This document shows positions 54,095-64,000 of a stretch of DNA of 64,000 nucleotides, one piece after another. The notes beneath the pieces were generated by a model that searched no databases, had not been told where the DNA came from, and saw only the letters and a program-made list of their open reading frames with translations. The position numbers were made by a program, and so were the translations under genes. Within the stretch, counting starts at the first letter, position 1, and every line of letters begins with the position of its first letter. The DNA lies in contig JBCBNX010000001.1 in NCBI GenBank assembly GCA_039821555.1, positions 112,576 to 176,575 of the forward strand. Direction: 5' to 3'. Source of the stretch: Bacteroidota bacterium. Its GTDB lineage: Bacteria > Bacteroidota > Rhodothermia > Rhodothermales > Rubricoccaceae.

Positions 54095-55198
54095 TTAGAC
54101 CAAGATGAGGTCGTCGCGGTGGACGGCCTCGTCGCCGAGGGTGAAGCCGAGGAGGTCGACGATGGCGGCAGACTGCTGGCCCGCGAGTTGGCGGAGTTCG
54201 TGCGCGTCGTAGCGTGCGATGCCGCGAGCGAGTTCGGCGCGGGACGCTCGGTGCACAATACGCACGGCATCGCCGCGGCGGAAGGTCCCTGCGACGGCCA
54301 CGATGCCCACGGGAAGTAGCGAAGCGCCATCCTTGGTCAAGGCCCGCGCTGCACCGGCGTTTACCACGAGCGTACCCGACGGGGGAGGGCCCGCGAAGAT
54401 CCAGCGCTTGCGGCTCGCGAGCGGCGTTGCTAGCGCAGGGAAGCGCGTCCCGAGAGCCTCGCCCCGTGCGATGCGGAGCACCACGTCCGGCGCTCGGCCC
54501 GCCGCGATGACTACGTCCGTGCCTGCTCGTCGGGCAGCATCGGCGGCTTGCAACTTGGTAGCCATGCCGCCCGTGCCCTGCGTGGTTCCTGCGCCGCCCG
54601 CGAGCATCTTGAGCGTCACGTCGATGGTGCGGACTTCGGGGATGAGTTCGGCGTCGGGGTCGGTGCGGGGATCGGCCGTGAAGAGGCCCGGCTGGTCGGT
54701 GAGCAACAACAGGAGGTCGGCGCGGGCGAGCACGGCAGCGTAGGCTGAGAGGTTGTCGTTGTCGCCGACTTTGATCTCGGCCGTCGCCACGGCGTCGTTT
54801 TCGTTTACGACCGGCACGATGCGCCGCGCAAACAGGGCGTCGAGTGTGTCGCGGGCGTTGAGGAACCGGCGGCGGTCTTCCACGTCGTCGCGCGCGAGCA
54901 GCACCTGTCCTACGTGCAGGCCGAAGAGGTCGAAGAGTTGCGCCCACACCCGCATGAGGCGAGGCTGCCCGACAGCTGCCAGGAGTTGCTTCTCGACCAC
55001 CCCGCCAGGATGCTCGCCGGCGCCGAGCCCGAGTTCCTCGCGCCCCGCCGCCACGGCGCCACTCGACACGATGAGCACGTCGTGGCCCTCGGCTTGCAAC
55101 GCGGCGCATTGCCGCACGAGGTCGACCAGGTGCGCCCGGTCGAGCCGCGGCGTCCCGCCGGTCAGAACGCTCGTGCCGAGTTTGACGACGATCCGCAT
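54095..55198 (-). CDS. proB: Glutamate 5-kinase
   Basis: First step of proline synthesis: glutamate plus ATP to gamma-glutamyl phosphate. 367 residues with an amino-acid-kinase domain ([68 protein letters not shown]) and a C-terminal PUA domain (about 280-360: [20 protein letters not shown]). Feedback inhibition by proline is typical. The ATG at 55198 is the family start; an earlier in-frame reading to 55390 is a shadow of the GNAT gene. It sits between the GNAT gene (four-base gap) and proA. Confidence 0.97.
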   Translation of the reverse strand: MRIVVKLGTSVLTGGTPRLDRAHLVDLVRQCAALQAEGHDVLIVSSGAVAAGREELGLGAGEHPGGVVEKQLLAAVGQPRLMRVWAQLFDLFGLHVGQVLLARDDVEDRRRFLNARDTLDALFARRIVPVVNENDAVATAEIKVGDNDNLSAYAAVLARADLLLLLTDQPGLFTADPRTDPDAELIPEVRTIDVTLKMLAGGAGTTQGTGGMATKLQAADAARRAGTDVVIAAGRAPDVVLRIARGEALGTRFPALATPLASRKRWIFAGPPPSGTLVVNAGAARALTKDGASLLPVGIVAVAGTFRRGDAVRIVHRASRAELARGIARYDAHELRQLAGQQSAAIVDLLGFTLGDEAVHRDDLILV

Positions 55199-55202
55199 GG
55201 CG

Positions 55203-55820
55203 CTACCCTGTCTCGCCGTCCTCGTCCGGATCGAGAATGTCGAGGTCGTCCGAGTCGAAGAGCATGCCCGTGCAGAGGCACATCGAGCGCTGCGTGCGCG
55301 TGAGGATGTCGAAGTTGGGGCAGCTCTGGCACCCTTTCCAGAACACCTCGTCTTGCGTGAGTTCGCTGAACGTGACGGGCCGGTAGCCAAGGTCGGCGTT
55401 GATCTTCATCACCGCGAGCGACGTCGTGATCCCGAAGATTTTGGCGTCGGGGAAGCGCTCGCGGGAGAGGTCGAAGATGGCGCGCTTGATGCGCCGGGCG
55501 AGGCCGAGCTTGCGGAAGCGCGGGTGAACGATGAGCCCCGAGTTGGCGACGTACTTCCCGTGCGTCCATGCCTCGATGTAGCAGAATCCAGCGAAGACCG
55601 GGCGGTCATGTCCCTCCACTTGGGCGAGTGCGATCACGGCGCGGCGGTCCTCCATCTTCTTGCGCACGTAGGCTGGATCCCGCTTGGCAATCCCCGTACG
55701 TCGCGCCTGAGCCGCCTCCTCGATGACGGTGCAGATCTCTTCGGCGTAGGCGAGGTGGTCGGGACCAGCGACGACGATGTCGATGGCGACGGTGGGAACG
55801 GCGGACACGGGCAGAACCAC
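55203..55820 (-). CDS. GNAT acetyltransferase related to ArgA-like enzymes of Bacteroidetes arginine operons
   Basis: 205 residues. [27 protein letters not shown]-type [21 protein letters not shown], then acetyl-CoA loop [19 protein letters not shown] and [20 protein letters not shown], and a Cys-bearing tail [17 protein letters not shown] with CLCTGMLFD. This whole pattern is shared with the GNAT proteins that lead arginine-synthesis operons in Bacteroidetes and are considered to replace ArgA in making an N-acyl-glutamate. Here it directly precedes proB with a four-base gap, so it may acylate glutamate in a proline/arginine branch. The four cysteines suggest a metal site. GTG start at 55820; a GTG at 55808 also fits. 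Confidence 0.88.
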   Translation of the reverse strand: MVLPVSAVPTVAIDIVVAGPDHLAYAEEICTVIEEAAQARRTGIAKRDPAYVRKKMEDRRAVIALAQVEGHDRPVFAGFCYIEAWTHGKYVANSGLIVHPRFRKLGLARRIKRAIFDLSRERFPDAKIFGITTSLAVMKINADLGYRPVTFSELTQDEVFWKGCQSCPNFDILTRTQRSMCLCTGMLFDSDDLDILDPDEDGETG

Positions 55821-56054
55821 CGATGGGTGGCGCTAGGCGAACGAAGCGGGTAGTCCGGGGGAGCGGCAAGAATACGACACCGTGCCAATTCGGACCAGAA
55901 CCGCGCTGCCAGACAGACCGCAGCGTTGGGTCTCTACCTATCCGAAAGCGGTTCCAAACTTGCCAGCTATGACCCGGGCACCTCGCAGAGTGCGTACATA
56001 GAGTATGAGCGTCGCCTTCTAGCGGCACCCCCCTCCAGCATACCCTGTCGATCC

Positions 56055-59000
56055 ATGCGCGCACGACGAACCCTGTATGGCCTCTCTCTCGTGGCGGGCC
56101 TGCTGACCCTCGCTCCGCACCTACGCGCGCAATCCGCGGCGCCGATCCCGATCAGCGGTACCGTCACCACGTCAGGGAATCAGCCGGTCGCCCGCGCTGA
56201 AGTGCGCATCCTCGACGCCAACTCCGGCGAGGTCCTCGCCGACCGCATCTTCACGGACGCCGCGGGGGAATTCAGTGCAGACCCGGACATCGTGGTTGAT
56301 GGCGAGGACGAGGCCGCCGCAGTCCCGACCGAATTCTCAGTGCTGCCGATCTACCCGAACCCGTTCGCCGCGACGCAGGCGCTGACGCTTCGCTACACGC
56401 TGCCCCTGAATCAAGGCACGGAGCCTCAACTGGAAGTCTTCGATGTGCTTGGTCGGCGTGTGAGCGGGACGCTTGCGGCAGGGCTCTACTTCGTGCGCCT
56501 GCGCCTCGACGACGGCCAGGTCACAGCGCCTCAGCGGTTCGTGCTCGCCGTGGGCGGGCGTCTCGATGTGACGATGGAACAGGTCAAGGCGCTCGCCGCC
56601 GATGGCTCCCCGGCGGCGGCCTCTCAAGAGGAAGTGTCAGCGGCATCGCGGGCAGCGCTGCGGGCGTTCAGCCAGGCCGTGGGCAGTGTCGTTACGTTGG
56701 AGGTCCGACGGGCTGGCTTCGTCTCCGCGCAGCAGTCGTTCGACCTCAACGGGCAGACGACCGGTCTCGCGATCTCTCTGGCGTCAGCCGATGCACCGAC
56801 GGCTACCTTCACCGTGTCGGCGAGCCCGCAAGCGGGCGAGGTGGTCTCGTTCGACGGACGTGGCTCTACGGGGGAGGGCCCGCTGACCTACTCCTGGACG
56901 TTCGAGACGGCAACCGGCACGCGACGGGGCGGCGGCCCGCAGGTCAGCCAGACCTTTGCCGTCGGCGGATCTGTCTCGGTCACGCTCACCGTGGCGTCGC
57001 GCTTCGGCGCTACGTCCAGCACCACCCAGGCCGTGACGGTAGGCGCGCTTCCGACGCCGGTAGCGCAGGTGCCCACGGTGGTCCGCGTCGTCGATACGAA
57101 CGGCGACGAGGTTGAAGGAGCCACGGTTGAGGTGGTGGGCACCGTGCTGCGCGCGCAGACCAACGCGCTCGGCGAGTCCGCCTTCGCCGCATTCGACGTG
57201 GGCGTACCGCGCTCCATACGGGTCCGCGCCGACGGCTTCGCCGCGCAGACGCTACCGGTGACGCTCCCCGCTGGCACAACGACAGGTCTGGTGGAGGCTA
57301 CGCTTTTCCGACGTGCGTCGGGCCGCTCGATGACGAGCGCTGAACTCGGCGGGACGATGATGGCCTCCGATGGGGCTATGGTCTCGCTACCGGTCGAGGG
57401 GCTCGTCGACGGCGCAGGCAACACGGTCTCCGGTGACATCGAGGTCTTCGTCACCCCGGTGGACGTGGCCGACGACAACGAGCGGGCCGGCTTCCCTGGC
57501 CAGTTCGCTGGGGTCCAACCGGACGGCGAGCGCGGCCTCATCGCCAGCTACGGCACGGTCGAATACGTCTTCGAGCAAAACGGCCAGGAGCTACAGCTCG
57601 CCCCCGGCAAGAGCGCCACGGTCGAAATACCCATCTACACGGGGGGCGCTGAGGAAGGCGAGCAGATCGCGCTCTGGAGCGTTGACGAGGAGACGGGGCT
57701 GTGGGTGCAAGAGGGCCTCGGGACGGTGGTGGAGAGCAGCGCCAGCCCGACGGGCCTCGCGCTGCGCGCCGAGGTGACCCACTTCTCGTGGTGGAACTGC
57801 GACGATTTCCTGGACGAGAACCCCGAGACTGGGCTGTGCTGGGAGCTCCAGTGCACGACCGGCCAATGCGTGCGTGTCCCCGTTGGGTGTTGGACGAAAG
57901 GGGGCCGCCGCAGCGGAGCCGCGCGCGCGTCCCAGGATGGGCCCGTGTTTGAGGTCCGCACCTTCATTCCCCCCGGTGGCACCGAATTGCTGCTGCCCAC
58001 CGACGAGGAGGTCGTGCTTGCCTCCACCGCCCTCGGCGAAAACGGCGACCTTCTCGTTGGCTCCATTTCCGTCACGAGCACCGGCGATGGCTTCGAGATT
58101 GACCTGCTGCCTGCCCAGCCGACGAGCACGCCCGTCCAGGTCACGCTCCCGTTCACCGAGACCGGCGCCTCTGCCGAAAGCGGAGGCGAGATCACCGTCT
58201 ACACGTTCGACGGCACTGAAGGCACCTCGGTGTTCCTCAACGCCACGCGGACGAGTGGAGTGGGGGGGAACGCCGTGCTGCGCGACCCAGACAACGTACC
58301 CGTGGCCGGGTTCGAGTTCGGTTCGACCACCGAGCCCAGCTTCACTCGGCTCCCCAAGACTGGCTCGTATAAGCTCCTCGTGGCTCCGGACGGCGTCGGA
58401 GAGTTCACCGTGACCGCCTCTACGCTGGCGGGCACGGACCTCGGTGCGCTCCCCATCAGCCAGCCCGTCACCATCGGGACGGAAGGCGAAGCATTCGGCT
58501 ACACCTTTGAAGCCGAGGCCGGCGAAGAAGCGAGCATCTTCGTTCCGCGCGTATCGGGCCGCTCTACTGGTCGCTTCGTGGTGCGTACGCCGAGCGCACA
58601 ACTGCTTACGGAGGGTGAGTTCTCGCTCTCGCCTTCGGCCACCGGGTCGCAGCAGGATCGACTGTTGCGCTTCCCGGAGACGGGGACCTACTCGGTGTTC
58701 CTCATTAGCGAGCGGGAGACCGGCGATGTCCGCCTGTCACTTCAGCCCGTGGCGACCCTCGGCGTGGGCGCCCTCACCGAGGGCGCGCTGGACGCCTACG
58801 AGGTCCAATACCTCCGCTTCGACGCAGAGCCGGGAACCTATCGAGCCTTCCTCACGGACTCGGACGGTGGACAATACAACGGCGCCTTCCCCACCTTTTT
58901 CGACAGCGAGGGCATCTACCAGCGCCCCGTCTTCCCGTTCAGCACGTCTGGGGCCAACTCAGGGCTGGTGAGCTTCGGCGAGCGGAGCCCGGCCTACGTG

Positions 59001-60842
59001 CGCGTGGCGGCGAGCTTCTCACCGACAGCGGGCGGGACCTATCGCCTGGCCGTCTCCCAGCTGCCCACGCCAACACGGCTCGCCTTCGACGCCCTGGGCA
59101 CGGCGACGCTCGTCGCGGACCTCGACCTGCCGAGCGACGTCGGCGTCTTTGCTGTGGACGTGCCCGAGGGCGGTCTGGTTGTGGAGGCGACGGCGGAGGG
59201 AGATACGCCGCTCGGGTCGTTCTACAGCCTCTTCCTGTTCGAGGGCACCGACGCCGACGTGGCCAACCCGACAGTCCCGATCGGCCCGAACATTCGCGAA
59301 CGCAACGACGACATCGATCTCGTCCAGGCACTCGGCGTGCGAAGCGAGACGGCCCGGCCTGCGCTCTTGTTCGTCGTCAACAACGCGACCTCCGGGGCGC
59401 AAGTGGACCGGCAACCTGGCTCCTATCGGCTAAAGGTCGACCGCGTAGACGCGCAGGCCACCTACGTCGTGGACGACGACGGGGCCGACTGTGCCAACGC
59501 CACGGGCCGGTCGCTCGACGCAGCCCTGCTCGCCACCCCAACGGGGGCCACGATCACGGCCTGTGCGGGCACGTACGATACGGTGCTCGGCTATCGCTTC
59601 TTCGCGCCAGACGTCACCCTCAGCGGTGCCGACCAGGACGAGGTGGTGCTCACGACTCGAAACAACGTCATCAACCTCTTCAGTGCCTTCGTTCCCTCGT
59701 CCGGCTTCGAAGGGGCTACCGTCGAAGACCTCACGATCGAGTCGCAGTTCAGCAGCCGAACGCCATTCACGAGCACCATCCCAAGGACAGTGCTGCGCCG
59801 CGTCACCGCGCGGCTGAGCGATGACGTCACCGATGTGACGGGACAAGGCATCTTCCTCGGCGGCGACGGATCGACCATCGAAGACAGCCGCGTCGAGGAT
59901 GCGCGGGAGAGCCTGTCGATTCAGGCGGACGATGTCGTCGTGCGAAACAACGATCTCGTGGGTAGCCTCACGCTGCGGGGCGACCGCATCGAGGCAACTG
60001 ACAACGTCGTGCGGTCACCGTCGAACCCCGTCGGCCTGACGGTCCGTGGGGGCAGTGCGACCGTGCTCGACAACGACTTTGGTGTGAGCACGCCGTTCTC
60101 CGGCAACACGGTAGCCAACGTCGATATCCAACCCGTGACTTCTGGGGACGACGGCCCAAGCGTGATTCGCGGCAACTCGTTCGTGACCACTGCCGAAGGG
60201 GTCAGCTTGCGCGTCGGCAACGCGCCCTCGTCGCTACTCTTTGAGCAAAACCTCGTGCGGACGACGGCCGATCGCGGCGAGCGGGTGCTGCTGGCCAGCC
60301 CTGGTCGCACCGACGGTTCGGGCTCGCTCGTGGTCCGCAACAACGTGTTTGACGGTGCCTCCCACTTCGAGGGGTTCTTCTTTACCAACCTCGCCCTCTG
60401 GACTGGGCCCTTCGATTTCGTGAACAACACGGTGCGCGTGGCCCCGGACGATCGCGCCCGAAACACGAGCTCGCTCATCACGCTCCAGGCCAATGGGCAG
60501 CCTGGGCCTTACCTGCTTTCGGTGGCGAACAACGTGTTCGTCGGCGAGGGCGAGGCCAACGGGATCGACTTCTTCGACGAGGGTCAACTCGACGTGGACT
60601 ACAACGTGTTTTTCAACTTCAGCGCGGTGTTCGAGCGGGGCTCATCCTCGACCGGCACCAACAACATCGTGGGCAGCGATCCGCGGCTCACGGGCGACCT
60701 GCTCGAACTCGGCGCTGGAAGCCTTGCCCTCAATGCTGGCGCCACGCCTGCGCAGTACGACGCGGTCCCGGCTGTCGACTTCGACGGCACAGCCCGGCCG
60801 CAGGGGGCCGGCTACGACATCGGCGCGCACGAACGGGAATAG
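56055..60842 (+). CDS. Large secreted surface protein with carboxypeptidase-regulatory, PKD and beta-helix parts
   Basis: 1,595 residues. Signal peptide (LSLVAGLLTLAPHLRAQ). Carboxypeptidase-regulatory-like domain about 30-75 (SGTVTTSGNQPVARAEVRIL); then about 90-160 a type-IX-tail-like domain (LPIYPNPFAATQALTLRYTL, FDVLGRRVSGTLAAGLYFVRL) at an unusual, near-N-terminal position. A PKD domain lies about 249-330 (SFDGRGSTGEGPLTYSWTFE), a second regulatory domain about 340-420, a ZU5-like part about 436-590 (IASYGTVEYVFEQNGQEL), repeated prepeptidase-like sandwich domains about 690-1130, and a right-handed beta-helix about 1135-1590 (AT DNVVRSPSNP, DSRVEDARESLSIQADDVVV). Many parts suit adhesion or carbohydrate binding. 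The start is 56055; the longer frame to 55926 is spurious. Confidence 0.86.
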   Translation: MRARRTLYGLSLVAGLLTLAPHLRAQSAAPIPISGTVTTSGNQPVARAEVRILDANSGEVLADRIFTDAAGEFSADPDIVVDGEDEAAAVPTEFSVLPIYPNPFAATQALTLRYTLPLNQGTEPQLEVFDVLGRRVSGTLAAGLYFVRLRLDDGQVTAPQRFVLAVGGRLDVTMEQVKALAADGSPAAASQEEVSAASRAALRAFSQAVGSVVTLEVRRAGFVSAQQSFDLNGQTTGLAISLASADAPTATFTVSASPQAGEVVSFDGRGSTGEGPLTYSWTFETATGTRRGGGPQVSQTFAVGGSVSVTLTVASRFGATSSTTQAVTVGALPTPVAQVPTVVRVVDTNGDEVEGATVEVVGTVLRAQTNALGESAFAAFDVGVPRSIRVRADGFAAQTLPVTLPAGTTTGLVEATLFRRASGRSMTSAELGGTMMASDGAMVSLPVEGLVDGAGNTVSGDIEVFVTPVDVADDNERAGFPGQFAGVQPDGERGLIASYGTVEYVFEQNGQELQLAPGKSATVEIPIYTGGAEEGEQIALWSVDEETGLWVQEGLGTVVESSASPTGLALRAEVTHFSWWNCDDFLDENPETGLCWELQCTTGQCVRVPVGCWTKGGRRSGAARASQDGPVFEVRTFIPPGGTELLLPTDEEVVLASTALGENGDLLVGSISVTSTGDGFEIDLLPAQPTSTPVQVTLPFTETGASAESGGEITVYTFDGTEGTSVFLNATRTSGVGGNAVLRDPDNVPVAGFEFGSTTEPSFTRLPKTGSYKLLVAPDGVGEFTVTASTLAGTDLGALPISQPVTIGTEGEAFGYTFEAEAGEEASIFVPRVSGRSTGRFVVRTPSAQLLTEGEFSLSPSATGSQQDRLLRFPETGTYSVFLISERETGDVRLSLQPVATLGVGALTEGALDAYEVQYLRFDAEPGTYRAFLTDSDGGQYNGAFPTFFDSEGIYQRPVFPFSTSGANSGLVSFGERSPAYVRVAASFSPTAGGTYRLAVSQLPTPTRLAFDALGTATLVADLDLPSDVGVFAVDVPEGGLVVEATAEGDTPLGSFYSLFLFEGTDADVANPTVPIGPNIRERNDDIDLVQALGVRSETARPALLFVVNNATSGAQVDRQPGSYRLKVDRVDAQATYVVDDDGADCANATGRSLDAALLATPTGATITACAGTYDTVLGYRFFAPDVTLSGADQDEVVLTTRNNVINLFSAFVPSSGFEGATVEDLTIESQFSSRTPFTSTIPRTVLRRVTARLSDDVTDVTGQGIFLGGDGSTIEDSRVEDARESLSIQADDVVVRNNDLVGSLTLRGDRIEATDNVVRSPSNPVGLTVRGGSATVLDNDFGVSTPFSGNTVANVDIQPVTSGDDGPSVIRGNSFVTTAEGVSLRVGNAPSSLLFEQNLVRTTADRGERVLLASPGRTDGSGSLVVRNNVFDGASHFEGFFFTNLALWTGPFDFVNNTVRVAPDDRARNTSSLITLQANGQPGPYLLSVANNVFVGEGEANGIDFFDEGQLDVDYNVFFNFSAVFERGSSSTGTNNIVGSDPRLTGDLLELGAGSLALNAGATPAQYDAVPAVDFDGTARPQGAGYDIGAHERE

Positions 60843-60876
60843 TGCTTGCTCCTGAGCCGATACGGCCGACAGTAGG

Positions 60877-60907
60877 AGGGCGGCACCCAACTGCGGTGCC
60901 GCCCTCG
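60877..60907. terminator. Strong stem-loop between convergent genes
   Basis: Perfect 12-bp stem GAGGGCGGCACC (60877-60888) with GGTGCCGCCCTC (60896-60907), seven-base loop. No T tract. A second small inverted repeat (TCTCAGA/TCTGAGA, about 60914-60936) follows. Likely serves both the surface protein and hmgA. Confidence 0.6.
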
Positions 60908-60943
60908 CTGCGTCTCAGAACGTCGCGTCTGAGAACGTCTCGC

Positions 60944-62203
60944 CTACGAGGTAGGCTTGGCCTCCTGCATCGCGCCGTCGCCGGACACGGCGGTGTCGGG
61001 AGGGATCGGTGCGGCGTCGGGAAGCGGGTGGTCGTGCCGCTCGGGCTGCCAGGAGAGCTGGTAGTCGTCCTCCTCGATCTGGAGTGCCGTCTTCGTGAGG
61101 TTGAGCGGGCGGAACGTGTCGACCATCACCGCCAACTCGTGCGTGACGGTCTTGCCGATAGACGCTTCTGTGGTGCCTGGGTGCGGCCCGTGCGGGATGC
61201 CGCCGGGGTGCAGCGTGAAGCTGCCGCGCTCGATGCCTTTGCGACTCATGAAGTCGCCCTCGGCGTAGAAGAGCACCTCGTCCGAGTCGATGTTGGAGTG
61301 GTTGTAGGGCGCCGGGATCGACAGCGGGTGGTAGTCGAAGAGGCGCGGCACGAAGGAGCACACGACGAAGTTGTGCGCCTCGAACATCTGGTGGACGGGC
61401 GGCGGCTGGTGCACGCGCCCCGTGATCGGCTCGAAGTCGTGAATCGAGATCGCATAGGGGTACATGTAGCCATCCCAGCCCACCACGTCGAACGGGTGGT
61501 AGCGGTAGACGAACGGGTGCAGCCGCCCGTGCTTCTTGATCTTGACGACGAACTCGCCCTCCTGGTCGATGGTGTTGAGTTCGGTGGGGGGGCGGTAGTC
61601 GCGCTCGCAGTAGGGGCTATGCTCCAGGAGCTGCCCGAAGTTGTTGCGGTAGCGCTTGGGCGGGCGGAACTGCGTCGGCGCCTCGATGACGAGCAGGCGG
61701 GGCTGGACGTCGCCGGTGAAGACCCACCGATGCGTGAGCGTGCGCGGGATATGCACGTAGTCGCCCTGGCGGAATGCCACGGTGCCCAGGACTGTCTCGA
61801 CGCGGCCCTCGCCGTCGTGGACGTAGACGAGTTCGTCGCACGAGGCGTTCTTGTAGAACTCTGCCTCGCCCATCGGTTCGGTCGGCAGGCACAGTGCGAG
61901 GTCGACGTCGGCGTTGCCCATGACGTAGCGGCGGCCCGTGAGCCAGCCGCCGCCCGGTTGCACGTCGGCGCCCTTGAAGTGGCGGTGCCGTAGGAAGTCC
62001 TGCTCGACGTACTCCACGCCGTAGGGCTCCGGCTCCAACACGCGGTCGACGAGCGTGGGCGGGTGGAGGTGGTAGGCGATCGACTGGATGCCGGAGAAGC
62101 CTTCGGCGCCGATCACCTCCTCGGTGTAGAGCGCGCCGTCAGGCCGCCGGAACTGCGTGTGCCGCTTCTGCGGGACGTCGCCGAGGCGAACGTAGAAAGC
62201 CAT
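60944..62203 (-). CDS. hmgA: Homogentisate 1,2-dioxygenase
   Basis: Opens the ring of homogentisate with O2 to give maleylacetoacetate in tyrosine breakdown. 419 residues in two cupin-like parts: N-terminal SGIQSIAYHLHPPTLVDRV-type, C-terminal FDVVGWDGYMYPYAISIHDF and the iron site, His302 and Glu309 in APYNHSNIDSDEVLFYAEGD and His338 in GGIPHGPHPG. Residue assignment is by analogy with the human enzyme. The start at 62203 (MAFYVRLGDV) follows a spacer filled with octad repeats, 85 bases after hppD; an in-frame reading to 62491 crosses that repeat and is false. hppD upstream supplies its substrate. Confidence 0.93.
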   Translation of the reverse strand: MAFYVRLGDVPQKRHTQFRRPDGALYTEEVIGAEGFSGIQSIAYHLHPPTLVDRVLEPEPYGVEYVEQDFLRHRHFKGADVQPGGGWLTGRRYVMGNADVDLALCLPTEPMGEAEFYKNASCDELVYVHDGEGRVETVLGTVAFRQGDYVHIPRTLTHRWVFTGDVQPRLLVIEAPTQFRPPKRYRNNFGQLLEHSPYCERDYRPPTELNTIDQEGEFVVKIKKHGRLHPFVYRYHPFDVVGWDGYMYPYAISIHDFEPITGRVHQPPPVHQMFEAHNFVVCSFVPRLFDYHPLSIPAPYNHSNIDSDEVLFYAEGDFMSRKGIERGSFTLHPGGIPHGPHPGTTEASIGKTVTHELAVMVDTFRPLNLTKTALQIEEDDYQLSWQPERHDHPLPDAAPIPPDTAVSGDGAMQEAKPTS

Positions 62204-62211
62204 GTGGTCAG

Positions 62212-62288
62212 GTGTGAAAGTGTGGACGTGTGAAGGTGTGGAAGTACGGACGCTCACGTCCACACGTTCATACTTCCAAACGTTCACA

Positions 62289-62291
<3 letters not shown>
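62212..62291 (-). repeat. Octad inverted-repeat element between hppD and hmgA
   Basis: Eight-base units TGTGAAAG, TGTGGACG, TGTGAAGG and TGTGGAAG run from 62213 to 62244, and reverse-complement units TCCACACG, TTCATACT, TCCAAACG, TTCACACT from 62259 to 62290 in the same phase. The 31-base arms 62212-62242 and 62259-62289 pair at 26 positions; three of the five mismatches fall at the unit joints. The hppD stop codon lies in the right arm. Confidence 0.9.
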
Positions 62292-63473
<1,182 letters not shown>

Positions 63474-63602
63474 CTACAGTCGTTCCGGGCTGGCACCAAC
63501 CGAGGATGCCATGAATCGGAGACCTTTGCAAGGCCGAAACGCTGCGACGAAGAACCGGGTAGCTTTGACTCCACTTCTAGCCCTGCCACCTTCGCCTCGC
63601 TC

Positions 63603-64000
63603 ATGCTTCCCATGGATGCTCCGCTCGACACTGTACGCCTGCTCGTCCAAAAACGTGACGGTCACCGGCTCGACCCTGACGTCATCGAGGCGCTGATCGC
63701 AGCCTACACCGAGGGGAGCGTCCCGGACTACCAAATGGCGGTGTTCCTAATGGCGGCGTTTTTAAACGGGCTCGACCGCGAGGAGGCGGCGGCGCTGGCG
63801 CGCGCGATGCTCTACTCAGGCACCGTCCTCGACCTCGGCGACGTGGCGGGTGTGAAGGTCGACAAGCATTCGACGGGCGGCGTGGGCGACGGGACTTCGC
63901 TCGTGTTAGCGCCGCTCGTGGCAGCATGCGGCGTGCCGGTCCCGATGATTTCGGGGCGAGGCCTCGGTCACTCCGGGGGCACGCTCGACAAGCTGGAGTC
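63603..64000 (+). CDS. deoA: Pyrimidine-nucleoside (thymidine) phosphorylase, 5' part only
   Basis: The frame stays open to the window edge (132 codons). VRLLVQKRDGHRLDPDVIEALI, SVPDYQMAVFLMAAFLNGL, then the phosphate-binding signature VKVDKHSTGGVGDGTSLVLAPL and SGRGLGHSGGTLDKLE are those of family-3 nucleoside phosphorylases, which split thymidine or uridine with phosphate. GDG replaces the common GDK/GDV. Start at 63603 or 63612 (both ATG, same frame). It is divergent from hppD. DeoA and Pdp cannot be told apart from this portion. Confidence 0.92.
   Translation, partial: MLPMDAPLDTVRLLVQKRDGHRLDPDVIEALIAAYTEGSVPDYQMAVFLMAAFLNGLDREEAAALARAMLYSGTVLDLGDVAGVKVDKHSTGGVGDGTSLVLAPLVAACGVPVPMISGRGLGHSGGTLDKLE

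Overview
The window is high-GC bacterial chromosome with dense, mostly single-gene or short-operon layout. The protein set points to a marine or halophilic member of the Rhodothermota (the Bacteroidetes-like order Rhodothermales). Clues are a C-terminal type-IX-secretion-style tail, a DUF5687 exporter membrane protein, the HNH nuclease, YegP/DUF1508 and ArgA-like GNAT families typical of that group, two-component beta-propeller sensors, and poor Shine-Dalgarno signals. This placement is inference; no rRNA or tRNA gene lies in the window.

Layout. 1-6.9 kb: rlmB; a minus-strand run of lolA, a flippase-like membrane protein, a lipoprotein and a small protein; hsp20; a molybdenum-cofactor carrier-like protein whose end overlaps the RNase P RNA gene (rnpB, minus); a coiled-coil protein with a decayed zinc ribbon; a GNAT enzyme. 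7-11.9 kb: Kbp-like BON/LysM protein, SxtJ-like protein, lytic transglycosylase, glutamine-amidotransferase-like hydrolase, phage-type Gp157 protein. 11.9-21.7 kb: a signalling and proteolysis block with a giant propeller-adenylate cyclase, a lipoprotein subtilase, a cpdA-like cyclic-nucleotide phosphodiesterase, a GAF histidine kinase and an M1 aminopeptidase. 21.7-27.6 kb: pruA, an ABC permease, peroxiredoxin, phosphotransacetylase and a nitrilase. 27.6-36.5 kb: sulfotransferase, ABC exporter, copper chaperone and copper ATPase, AlkA-like glycosylase, a truncated DUF763 protein, a LytS/LytTR pair. 36.5-48.5 kb: secreted propeller, lepA, secreted hypotheticals, HNH nuclease, a YegP-OmpA fusion, M28 and M23 peptidases. 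48.6-55.8 kb: ABC exporter pair, ettA, and a GNAT-proB-proA operon. 56-64 kb: a 1,595-residue surface protein, the tyrosine-catabolism genes hmgA and hppD, and the start of a pyrimidine-nucleoside phosphorylase gene cut by the window edge.

Functional links. The cyclase and the cpdA-like phosphodiesterase, about 2 kb apart, could make and destroy the same cyclic nucleotide. proB/proA make proline while pruA degrades it. hppD and hmgA are consecutive steps from tyrosine to maleylacetoacetate. CopZ and CopA form a copper export pair.

The most unusual signal is not a gene. Four co-directional intercistronic spacers (about 25.64, 28.33, 42.29 and 62.21 kb) hold unrelated sequences with one architecture: units of 7 or 8 bases iterated in one direction, then iterated again as the reverse complement, giving an imperfect hairpin. 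Three of these spacers are almost filled by the element. Heptad direct repeats (23.74 kb), a four-copy 23/25-base minisatellite (47.41 kb) and two MITE-like dispersed elements (21.76 and 27.59 kb) add to an unusually repeat-rich set of spacers.
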